Shown here: positions 1 through 7,067 of the stretch, piece after piece
Layout of the letters: each line of letters opens with the position of its first letter
Position numbering within the stretch: the first letter of the stretch is position 1
IMG/VR virus record: IMGVR_UViG_3300032323_001287
Coordinates: 1-36,915 of that record
Reading direction: 5' to 3' (one strand)
DNA length: 36,915 nt
Source of the DNA: a virus
Translations under genes and position numbers: made by a program
Notes under the pieces: model-generated
Databases searched by the model: none
The model's input: only the letters and a program-made list of their open reading frames with translations
What the model was told of the DNA's origin: nothing

Positions 1-1245
1 ACTAGTAATTCCTACAGTAGTTACGATACCTGAATTAATATAAACTTGATTAATAGAAGCAGTAGAAATTCCAGCAGTTGTTATAATACCAGCATTAATA
101 TTTGCTGTATCTACATATTCTGTGGTTACATGTTCTGTACCCACTACCGCAGAAGTTATAATACCAGCATTAATATTTGCTGTATCTACATATTGTGTAG
201 TTATATGTCCAGTGGTTATTACTGCAGAGGTTAAAATACCCGCATTAATGTTTGCAGTACCAACGTATTGTGTACCTACATGTCCTGTAGTTGTTACTGA
301 TGTTGTTAGAATACCGCTTGTAACATAAAGATTATCTATTCTAGCACTACTAATTCCTGCAGTGGTTACAATACCCGAAGTAGCAAAGAAATTATCTACT
401 CTTGCACTAGTAATTCCAGCGGTTGTTATAATACCCGCATTGATATTTGCTTGATTTACAAATAGAGTTGTTACAACACCAACATTAACAAAATTATCAC
501 CAATATAAGCAACAGCAATTCCTGCAGTTGTTACGACGCCACTGTTAGCATAAAAATTACTAACTGATACACTACCAATTCCGGCAGTTGTTATTGCAAC
601 TGTTGTTATAATACCTGCATTAACGAATAAATCCCGAATATATGCAGTTGTAATACCCGATTCAGCTATAATAGCTTGATGAGAAAGATTTAAATCATAT
701 AGATTTGTTTGTCCTGCTAATGGATCTATAAATCTAAGAGTTACTGTTTCTCCACCTTCTACTTGTCCGCCATGGTTAGCAGATATACCAATAACCCCAT
801 TACCAATAGATGTAACCGTAGTACCTGGAGTTATTAAAACTGAATTATCATCTACTAAATATCCAACTCTAATATTATCAGTTACAATTCCAGTAATATT
901 AAGAAGATCCAGATTATCCAGAATTCCTGTTCTTTCGACAAAAGGATCAAAAATAACATCTAGACTTCTTACTATTAAATTACCAGCTACTTTTGCATCT
1001 CCTATTGTAACAAATTGAACACTTCCCGTTGTTGTAGTTCCTATTCCAATAAAAGACTTATTTACTATTCCTTGTGATACTGTAGCACCAAATCCAGTTC
1101 CAACTAAATAATGACCTCCAAGTTTAACTCCATCATGAACAACTAAAACGTCCAAAGTAGTATCTACAGTTACTTCTCCAGCCGCTCCTGTAAACACTAA
1201 ATGTTCTGAAGATGTTCCCCTTCTAAGCTGTACCTGCTTGGTCAT
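1..1245 (-). CDS. Tail fibre-like protein, Mtd-type N-terminus, 3' end beyond window
   Basis: An open frame of 415 codons runs from ATG at 1245-1243 to the left edge with no stop, so the C-terminus lies outside the window. Residues about 4-40 (VQLRRGTSSEH, FTGAAGEVTVDTT, VVHDG) match the N-terminal signature common to phage fibres related to the major tropism determinant, a domain that attaches a fibre to the virion. From about residue 200 the chain is a series of 20-25 residue units of the type NAGIITTAGI..A.I...Y, which suggests an elongated beta-rich, probably trimeric shaft. The receptor-binding end is presumably in the missing part. No convincing Shine-Dalgarno precedes the ATG, but a GATAAATA late promoter lies about 37 bases upstream. 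Fibre identity is inferred from domain and repeats; the receptor is unknown. Confidence 0.85.
   Translation of the reverse strand, partial: MTKQVQLRRGTSSEHLVFTGAAGEVTVDTTLDVLVVHDGVKLGGHYLVGTGFGATVSQGIVNKSFIGIGTTTTGSVQFVTIGDAKVAGNLIVRSLDVIFDPFVERTGILDNLDLLNITGIVTDNIRVGYLVDDNSVLITPGTTVTSIGNGVIGISANHGGQVEGGETVTLRFIDPLAGQTNLYDLNLSHQAIIAESGITTAYIRDLFVNAGIITTVAITTAGIGSVSVSNFYANSGVVTTAGIAVAYIGDNFVNVGVVTTLFVNQANINAGIITTAGITSARVDNFFATSGIVTTAGISSARIDNLYVTSGILTTSVTTTGHVGTQYVGTANINAGILTSAVITTGHITTQYVDTANINAGIITSAVVGTEHVTTEYVDTANINAGIITTAGISTASINQVYINSGIVTTVGITS
81..269 (-). repeat. 75-bp in-frame direct repeats in fibre gene
   Basis: Positions 81-119 and 156-194 are identical over 39 bases, exactly 75 bases (25 codons) apart. 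A third, diverged copy lies at 231-269, again 75 bases on. They encode the repeated segment QYVDTANINAGI. The spacing is codon-exact, so these are protein-level shaft repeats and not a CRISPR or an intergenic element. Further diverged units with a 60-base period flank them. Confidence 0.85.
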
Positions 1246-1281
1246 AGTACTATACGACTCAAATTACTATTTCTTCTGATT

Positions 1282-1289
1282 TATTTATC
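1282..1289 (-). promoter_or_regulatory. T4-type late promoter (GATAAATA)
   Basis: The minus-strand octamer GATAAATA fits the T4-like late promoter form NATAAATA. It lies 5 bases after the stop codon of the upstream fibre gene and about 37 bases before the ATG at 1245, the expected position to drive the left-edge fibre gene. Confidence 0.65.
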
Positions 1290-1293
1290 AGAA

Positions 1294-4200
1294 TTAAATG
1301 ATTACTATATATGTTCTTGGAATCTGGAATGGATTATCAATAGTTGATCCAGATATTTCTTGAATATAAATTGTTCCAAGTCCAATATAAGTAGATTTTG
1401 TAAATGATTCTAGACCAGAAGAGAATCCAAATAAAGTTCCTGAAGTGTTATCATATATTTTTGTAAGAGATTCGTTTGAAGATCCAAGGATATTAATTGT
1501 ACCAGAACCATCTGGTGATGGAACAAAGATAATATCAGGATAAATCAGTTCACCTGAGAGATTTATAGTTCCAGAACCAATTTGAGTGTACGTTGCAATC
1601 TCTGAAGTTATTGCGTTTCCACTCAATGCGAATAATCCAATACCAACAACTGGATAATCGGATTCTACGGATGTCGTTGCAGATCCGGAAATTTGGAAGA
1701 GAATTGTAGATTCTGGAGTTTGTGCAGAATAAGATTCTGAGTCGCCAGATAGTGTAAACAGATTTCCAGATCCAACATACACGTCTCCTTCACTTTCGGG
1801 AGAAGTCTGTGTAATGAATATTGTACCAATTCCGGATTCGGAATGGGTAAGTTTGATATTTTGATATGTTCCGGAGAATGTATAGAGTCCAGATCCGACT
1901 CCAGTATACGTCGCAATTTCAGCAGTAACCGCATCCCCATCAAAGTCGAATAGAACAGTATTTTCTACTGGATTTGCAGTGAAACTTACATATGCAGAAT
2001 CTTGATCGTCACATGTAATTAATTCATTATCACAAGTATCATAATCATTATCAACATTATGATGTACAAATCTAAAGAATCCTCTGGCTGGATAATTTGG
2101 TACATAGAACGTACTTGAAGATCCACTAAGAGTTGCAGATCCAGATGCAACGTAACTATTAGTAATAGATTCTTTAATAAATCCATTAATAATGTAAAGT
2201 ACTTCAGTTTCTGGGGTTTGTGCAGAATATACTTCAAGACCTATACCAGAAATACTAAAGAGTTGCGTATCTTCTGGAGTTTGTGCGGAGAAGGATTCCG
2301 AAGCAGTTCCAGATAATTGAATAGTAGATAATCCAACAAAAGAGTTTGTAAGTCTTATTACAGAATTTCCACTAACGTTTAGTTGTCCAGATCCCTCATA
2401 GGCATCAATATCTTTTTCAATAGTTAGAGATGTTTGTTGAGATATAAATACCGTTCCAGACGTTCCTGGATTATTGTCATCTCCATAATAACCATATACA
2501 GCGATCTCTCTTGTAGATGCAATTCCGGAAAGTGTACTTATTCCAGATCCATCATAATTTGTTCTACAGAAAGCTTCATTTCCAATACCGGATAGAGAAA
2601 TAGATCCTTGTGCTTTATAAGGCAATACAGATCTTGTTCTAGCAACTCCAGGTAATCTTATTGTACCAATACCAGAACCAAGATTGAAGTCTCCAATTTG
2701 GAATCCATATCTATTAGAGTATGTCTTAGCATCACGAGGATTGCCATCTGCATCTGGGAATGTGCCAACTCCAACACCAAACTTAATACCTGTTGTCCCT
2801 ATCCCGATATTCTTCTCTATACCATAATGAGGTGTATAATCGATATTTGGATGTACAAGTTCTCCAGAAATACTGAAGAGTTGTGTATCTTCTGGAGTTT
2901 GTGCGGAGAAGGATTCTAGACCCGATCCAGACAGAATTAAAGTACCTACACCAACATAAGATTCGGTATTCTTCTCTACAATAAATCCAGAAATAGTGAA
3001 GAGTTGAGTGTTCTCTGGAGGATTTGCAATAAATTGGAGATCGTTATATCCACCAGAGAAAGTAAACTGTGCAAAATCTTCTGGAGTTTGTGCAGAGAAG
3101 GACTCTATAGCAATTCCAGAAATACTGAAGAGTTGTGTATCTTCTGGAGTTTGTGCAGAGAAGGATTCTAGACCCGATCCAGAAATACTAAAGAGTTGCG
3201 TATCTTCTGGAGTTTGTGCAGAGAAGGATTCTGGAGCAGTTCCGGAGAAGGTATAGAGAACCGTATTTTCTGGAGTTTGTGCTGATAAAGCTTTTAGAGC
3301 TGCACCAGAAATTGAAATATTTCCGGACGAAACATAATTTGCCCCAAAACTCCAAGATCTACCAATACCAGGTTCAGGTAACCATGGATATTGTTCTTTA
3401 GGACTAAATCCATTAACAATGTTAATAGAACCACCAGGGCAAACAGTAACTAAAGGAGCTAATATCCATCCAGAATCATCTGGAATATTACCAGTCTCTT
3501 CTTCAGAAACTAATCCATAATCATAAAAATCTGGATCAATCGAATCTATCGGATTTATGGGTTGTCCACTTAAGAACCCATAATCATCAGATTCTGCAAT
3601 AGAATCATAACATGGAGAATCAATACTATATGCAAAGGTGAATCTTTCTGGACGAACTCCTGCTCCAAATTTAATACCTGTAGTTCCTACACCAATATTT
3701 TCATCAATGCCATAATGAGGTGTATAATCTATATTTGGATGTACAAGTTCACCGTAGAATGTATAGAGAACAGTATCTTCTGTACGTTGATACGTGTAAG
3801 ACTCTAGAGATGATCCAGAGATATTGAAGAGAATGGTATCTTCTGTACGTTGATACGTGTAAGCTTCTGAAGCTGATCCAGAAATAGATATTCCTGGAAC
3901 AAATGGAAGCAAAGAATATGAAGAAATTGGAGTTTCTGTAAGCGATCCAAAATCGTCATATGGGAAATATTGCGGATCTTGTTGAGTTAGGAATCCAAGA
4001 TCATCGATATCAGTAACCGATGAAGTTATACTTCCATAATCCAGTTGAAGATTATAAATTGAACTTAAATTATATGCCTTCGTTATACTTTCTAATGCAG
4101 TGGTGCCGGCGGCACCGGAATCAATTCGTAGAGTACCAGAAGCGATGTATGGTTTGACAGTTCTTTCTAGTCCGCTACCAATTTCAAATAGTGTTCCACT

Positions 4201-4659
4201 ACCTACCCAGAACTTGACAAGTGCGGACAAGGCATTACCAGAAATAGGCAACGTTGCCTGTGGTGCCGTGTAATGGAAAGTAATTGCTTCACCGGTCAGT
4301 CCACCACTCGTAGAAAGACTTCCAAATGGAGTAATTGTAGAACTATCGTAAATATTTCCAAAATTTTCATAAAGTGCAGAATCAAAAGTTTCTGCTAAAT
4401 CAAAAGTTTCATTTAAAGATGAAAAATCGGTACTATTAATATCAAAAGTGAAAGAAGAATCGAATGTTTGATTTGTCGATGAAAAATCTGGTTTTGGTAG
4501 AATGTAATTTTGAGTACTATAATTTGGAGTTGTTTGTGTAGGTAAAGATAAGCCAGCAGAATAATCTATACTCTCAGTAACAGGAGAGGAAATACTGCCA
4601 TAATCTCCTGCAGAGTACGTGTTTGTGCTTATTGTAGAATTATATACATAAATGTTCAT
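1294..4659 (-). CDS. Repeat-built tail fibre / virion structural protein (1121 aa)
   Basis: A long low-complexity protein rich in Ser, Gly, Thr, Tyr and Asp, with no signal peptide, membrane segment or enzymatic motif that I can see. Residues 1-150 are Tyr/Ser/Asp-rich and non-repetitive. From about residue 130 to 1100 it consists mostly of 19-22 residue beta-strand units such as ESFSAQTPEDTQLFSISG. The SAQTPE core occurs eight times, with degenerate forms (TYQRTEDT, FIANPPENT, FTANPVENT). A longer module beginning GELVHPNIDYTPHYGI occurs twice. This is the architecture of a fibrous or beta-solenoid tail appendage. The gene follows a rho-independent terminator and I find no canonical late promoter between that terminator and the ATG. 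A weak purine-rich site (GGTAGAG) precedes the start. Function is inferred from repeats and neighbours only. Confidence 0.8.
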   Translation of the reverse strand: MNIYVYNSTISTNTYSAGDYGSISSPVTESIDYSAGLSLPTQTTPNYSTQNYILPKPDFSSTNQTFDSSFTFDINSTDFSSLNETFDLAETFDSALYENFGNIYDSSTITPFGSLSTSGGLTGEAITFHYTAPQATLPISGNALSALVKFWVGSGTLFEIGSGLERTVKPYIASGTLRIDSGAAGTTALESITKAYNLSSIYNLQLDYGSITSSVTDIDDLGFLTQQDPQYFPYDDFGSLTETPISSYSLLPFVPGISISGSASEAYTYQRTEDTILFNISGSSLESYTYQRTEDTVLYTFYGELVHPNIDYTPHYGIDENIGVGTTGIKFGAGVRPERFTFAYSIDSPCYDSIAESDDYGFLSGQPINPIDSIDPDFYDYGLVSEEETGNIPDDSGWILAPLVTVCPGGSINIVNGFSPKEQYPWLPEPGIGRSWSFGANYVSSGNISISGAALKALSAQTPENTVLYTFSGTAPESFSAQTPEDTQLFSISGSGLESFSAQTPEDTQLFSISGIAIESFSAQTPEDFAQFTFSGGYNDLQFIANPPENTQLFTISGFIVEKNTESYVGVGTLILSGSGLESFSAQTPEDTQLFSISGELVHPNIDYTPHYGIEKNIGIGTTGIKFGVGVGTFPDADGNPRDAKTYSNRYGFQIGDFNLGSGIGTIRLPGVARTRSVLPYKAQGSISLSGIGNEAFCRTNYDGSGISTLSGIASTREIAVYGYYGDDNNPGTSGTVFISQQTSLTIEKDIDAYEGSGQLNVSGNSVIRLTNSFVGLSTIQLSGTASESFSAQTPEDTQLFSISGIGLEVYSAQTPETEVLYIINGFIKESITNSYVASGSATLSGSSSTFYVPNYPARGFFRFVHHNVDNDYDTCDNELITCDDQDSAYVSFTANPVENTVLFDFDGDAVTAEIATYTGVGSGLYTFSGTYQNIKLTHSESGIGTIFITQTSPESEGDVYVGSGNLFTLSGDSESYSAQTPESTILFQISGSATTSVESDYPVVGIGLFALSGNAITSEIATYTQIGSGTINLSGELIYPDIIFVPSPDGSGTINILGSSNESLTKIYDNTSGTLFGFSSGLESFTKSTYIGLGTIYIQEISGSTIDNPFQIPRTYIVII
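2987..3308 (-). repeat. Tandem 63-bp repeats in fibre gene
   Basis: Units begin at 2987, 3053, 3116, 3179 and 3242 and the last ends at about 3305: one 66-base step, then 63-base steps, i.e. 21-22 codons. They encode the ESFSAQTPEDTQLFSISG beta unit. Dispersed copies occur elsewhere in the gene: 2864-2931 matches 3116-3183 at 67 of 68 positions, and 2246-2313 closely matches 3179-3246. The high DNA identity suggests recent duplication or gene conversion. Confidence 0.9.
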
Positions 4660-4693
4660 TTTTTAATCTCTACCAACACTTGCAGATATTCGC

Positions 4694-4726
4694 AAAAAAG
4701 AGGATCGCCATAAAATAGCAATCCTC
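4694..4726 (-). terminator. Rho-independent terminator after the 335-aa virion gene
   Basis: On the minus strand, GAGGATTGC (4726-4718) pairs with GCGATCCTC (4708-4700): a 9-bp stem with one G-U pair and a 9-base loop, followed directly by six T residues (4699-4694). It lies about 38 bases past the stop of the gene ending at 4764. It is the only canonical intrinsic terminator I recognised in the window. Confidence 0.85.
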
Positions 4727-4763
4727 CATTCACAATAAAAATATTAAATTTTTAATTCAAATA

Positions 4764-5771
4764 TCAGTCAAGAGCAACATTCAAAGTAATCTTGATTTGG
4801 TCACCATTATTTTGAATTGTGTATGGGCCATTTGTAAATCTTTCAGCATACATAATTGAACTGTAAAGAGTTGCAGTATTAAGTCCGACTACAGTATTAA
4901 GAGTTGGATTAATAGATGGAGTGGTCAAAAATTCATTTGCGTTTGGAACAGAGAATACTGTATACACATTTGAATCATGTCTTGTATTTCCAGCACCAGC
5001 AGCAATATAAAGAATATCTCCAGCAACTAGTTGGTGACCAACTGCGCTAATTTTACCAAAACTAAACTCTACACTTGGATCAGTTGCAACTTGAATATTA
5101 TCAATTAGTGCTTTATCTAGATATACAACTTTTAATGCTCTGTCAATTCCTATAACCTTAGTTCCTGTTTGGATACCAGCATTTCCAGCAACAACCATTC
5201 CAAGAGTGAGATCATCTACACTGATGTCTGGATCAATAGTAATGTAGGAATTGCCAACAACGCCAATAGTTGGATCTGTAGAGTTTCCTTTTGTAATCGT
5301 AGTTCCAATTCCAACAGAGGCATAATGAAGTTTACCTTGAACAGCAACAGGCATGTTGTTTGCACGAGTTACATAATAACCATAAACATCACCAGCATCT
5401 CCAGTAAATGTGAAGGTTTGTTCTGGATATGTAGCAGTTGTTCCGGAACCTACCTGATTAATTCTCCAACGAGAACCATTGAGAAGAATTCCAGTTTGAG
5501 AGGTATAGCTTTGATCATTTCTATTATTTACACAATATGGATAACCTGTATAAGGAGCAAATCCATAAGCGTTGGTATTACCAATACCATATGGTTCATA
5601 ATATGCAGTATTTGAAGGAACATCAGACTCTACTGGAGTCGTATTACTTGTGAAAAGTTTTAAAACCAGATTTCTGGGAGACTGGTCAGCAAGACTTGCA
5701 GTGTGGTTGTTCTGTGCAACCAAGTATCTGAGTGACTCAAGTTCTCCAATATTTGGAACTAATAGTGCCAT
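4764..5771 (-). CDS. Virion structural protein (335 aa)
   Basis: The protein starts MALLVPNIGELESLRYLVAQ and carries the marine T4-like structural signature (YGIGNTN, VGSGTTAT, VGIGTTITKG). I recall similar short virion proteins near the baseplate genes of such phages but cannot name a T4 homologue. The N-terminal 40 residues look helical and could anchor the protein; the rest looks beta-rich with many Gly/Thr turns. No catalytic motif is visible. The start is well supported: AGGGGAG (5786-5780) lies 8 bases before the ATG, one of the best ribosome binding sites here, and a perfect TATAAATA late promoter lies 44 bases upstream. With its own promoter and a terminator after it, the gene forms a separate transcription unit, which suggests a high copy number. 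Role beyond virion component is unknown. Confidence 0.75.
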   Translation of the reverse strand: MALLVPNIGELESLRYLVAQNNHTASLADQSPRNLVLKLFTSNTTPVESDVPSNTAYYEPYGIGNTNAYGFAPYTGYPYCVNNRNDQSYTSQTGILLNGSRWRINQVGSGTTATYPEQTFTFTGDAGDVYGYYVTRANNMPVAVQGKLHYASVGIGTTITKGNSTDPTIGVVGNSYITIDPDISVDDLTLGMVVAGNAGIQTGTKVIGIDRALKVVYLDKALIDNIQVATDPSVEFSFGKISAVGHQLVAGDILYIAAGAGNTRHDSNVYTVFSVPNANEFLTTPSINPTLNTVVGLNTATLYSSIMYAERFTNGPYTIQNNGDQIKITLNVALD

Positions 5772-5814
5772 TTAAACAACTCCCCTACAGGCTATGATTT
5801 TTAATAACTATCTT

Positions 5815-5822
5815 TATTTATA
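5815..5822 (-). promoter_or_regulatory. Consensus T4 late promoter (TATAAATA)
   Basis: This is a perfect TATAAATA on the minus strand, 44 bases before the ATG at 5771. Bases 3-5 of the octamer are the TAA stop codon (5820-5818) of the upstream gene, so promoter and stop share sequence. It should drive the 335-residue virion protein. Confidence 0.8.
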
Positions 5823-6495
5823 ATTTTAATTTTAAAGAAACTAAGAAACGATTTATGTTATTTACTGCAATAACATCAAAAGTTAAAATATCACCAGCTA
5901 CTATTGTAGTATCCCAACCAGTTAAAGTATCATCACGAACTTTTCTGGAATTTGTCATTTGTGGATAAACTCCACCAACTATTGAAGTGAAAGTTGGGAA
6001 GTTATTATAATTTGATTTTTTAATATTTAGCGTTAAATCGCCCTGTTGATCCGATAAAATAACCAAGGATTCAATAACCCCACTTACATCTAAAGTTACA
6101 GAACCCTTGTTTCCTGCAAGCATTGCAATAGACCCGCTATCGACAACATAATTAATAGTTCTAGTTAAATCTGCTGTTGTTGCAAGAGCTATAATAAAAA
6201 CATCATCACCTGGATTTGGAGCAATTGTAAAAATAATATTATTTGTTGAGGTAGTATAGTCCTCAATCGGCTCCATTACGAGATTATTTTTTACGACAAT
6301 AAGTTGTTGATCATTAATAGGAACATAAGAATCACCAGATGCATATAATCCAAAAGTATGGGCAACTCCAGTAAATTGCGAATTAATATTATCAAGAATT
6401 ATGTTTCCATACTGAATAGATTTGGTGGGAATCTCATAATCTACACCAATTCTATAGGGTCCAGGTTCATTTAGTGTTACTAAGTAATCGGTCAT
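5818..6495 (-). CDS. Virion structural / fibre-associated protein (225 aa)
   Basis: Two parts are visible. Residues about 25-110 (GNIILDNINSQFTG, then DDVFII) resemble modules that also occur in the giant protein encoded at 16219-30096 (RNIILDDISTSFTG, QFTIFNDISSSFNG). Residues about 130-225 (NNFPTF..IVGG, DTLTGWDTTIVAGDILTFDV, RFLVSLKLKL) match a beta-sandwich domain that I recognise as recurrent in phage tail-fibre and appendage proteins. The ATG overlaps the TAA of the preceding gene (TAATG), and AGGAG (6507-6503) lies 7 bases upstream, so the two genes are translationally coupled. A fibre or baseplate accessory role is likely. I cannot assign a T4 gene number. Confidence 0.7.
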   Translation of the reverse strand: MTDYLVTLNEPGPYRIGVDYEIPTKSIQYGNIILDNINSQFTGVAHTFGLYASGDSYVPINDQQLIVVKNNLVMEPIEDYTTSTNNIIFTIAPNPGDDVFIIALATTADLTRTINYVVDSGSIAMLAGNKGSVTLDVSGVIESLVILSDQQGDLTLNIKKSNYNNFPTFTSIVGGVYPQMTNSRKVRDDTLTGWDTTIVAGDILTFDVIAVNNINRFLVSLKLKL

Positions 6496-6827
6496 TATGA
6501 CACTCCTGGAGTTACTAGAACATTTCCTTGAACAGCTCGGGATCTATATGAATTTGGAGAAATAAGAATAACATCATAGACATATCTACCACCCTCAATA
6601 GCATCTGTTGCCGTATATCCCATTGAGACAGCAATTTTTCCATTTAATCTATCTACAAAAGAAAGAGTCAATGGATATGCAGTAGAAGAAGATGGATGTT
6701 TTCTAATAGAAGAAATTCCCGTATAACCAGTCAAATTTAATGGTGCATTATTGGTGTTCCTGATTGTAAAGGTGGCCTGAAAATCAACCCCTTGTTCAAG
6801 AACTAAGTTTACATTCCTTGCCGCCAT
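6495..6827 (-). CDS. Small Ig-like virion protein (110 aa)
   Basis: A 110-residue beta-rich protein beginning MAARNVNLVLEQGVDFQATF, followed by LTGYTGISSIRKHPSS and GRYVYDVILISP. This is the pattern of a short immunoglobulin-like domain seen in baseplate or fibre N-terminal adaptors (the BppU N-terminal type is comparable). A CATAAATA late promoter lies 21 bases upstream of the ATG, but no strong Shine-Dalgarno is visible. It is coupled by TAATG to the 225-residue gene that follows, which suggests the two products act together. The Ig-like assignment rests on the sequence pattern, not on a profile search. Confidence 0.7.
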   Translation of the reverse strand: MAARNVNLVLEQGVDFQATFTIRNTNNAPLNLTGYTGISSIRKHPSSSTAYPLTLSFVDRLNGKIAVSMGYTATDAIEGGRYVYDVILISPNSYRSRAVQGNVLVTPGVS

Positions 6828-6847
6828 TATTAGAACCCGTTTTTAAG

Positions 6848-6855
6848 TATTTATG
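6848..6855 (-). promoter_or_regulatory. T4-type late promoter (CATAAATA)
   Basis: CATAAATA on the minus strand fits NATAAATA and ends 21 bases before the ATG at 6827. The TAA stop (6853-6851) of the upstream 71-residue gene occupies bases 3-5 of the octamer, the same register as at 5815-5822. Confidence 0.7.
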
Positions 6856-7066
6856 AGTTAGAGTCTAATTTAGATAGAATAATCTTCATCATATCTTTTA
6901 TTTCACTAACTTCATTTTTTAAATTTTCAATTTGATTTTGTTTTTCAAGTAAAGAATTTTTATGTTCAAGATATGATTCATAATCAGATGAAGAACAGTT
7001 CAATACTGCTCCAGATTCAGCATCTCTATATAAAGACTTATTATTTTCTATTGGTATTAAATCCAT
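6851..7066 (-). CDS. Small coiled-coil protein (71 aa)
   Basis: A short, charged protein. Residues 10-35 contain SLYRDAESGAVLNC and a Tyr-x-x-Tyr segment, a pattern I recognise in small proteins of many T4-like marine phages. Residues about 37-68 (LLEKQNQIENLKNEVSEIKD and on to LSKL) have a heptad spacing of Leu, Ile, Val and Met typical of a coiled coil. The gene sits between two structural genes: its ATG is 1 base after the stop of the 2508-residue gene, with no clear Shine-Dalgarno, so it probably depends on translation of that gene. It could be an oligomerisation or assembly factor; no function can be read directly. Confidence 0.7.
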   Translation of the reverse strand: MDLIPIENNKSLYRDAESGAVLNCSSSDYESYLEHKNSLLEKQNQIENLKNEVSEIKDMMKIILSKLDSNS

Positions 7067-7067
7067 T

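Noticed and set aside
81-269. Possible CRISPR-like array (regular 75-base spacing)
   Set aside because: The period is codon-exact, the intervals are themselves related in sequence, and everything lies within one open frame; there are no unique spacers and no cas genes.
46-328. Overlapping short plus-strand frames over the left-edge repeats
   Set aside because: They are the complement of codon-periodic repeats in the minus-strand fibre gene, and their Cys/Ile/Tyr-rich sequences are repeat artefacts.
5169-5615. 148-codon plus-strand open frame
   Set aside because: It is rich in Ser, Ile and Asn with no motif, and is antisense to the 335-residue virion gene, which has a promoter and a strong ribosome binding site.
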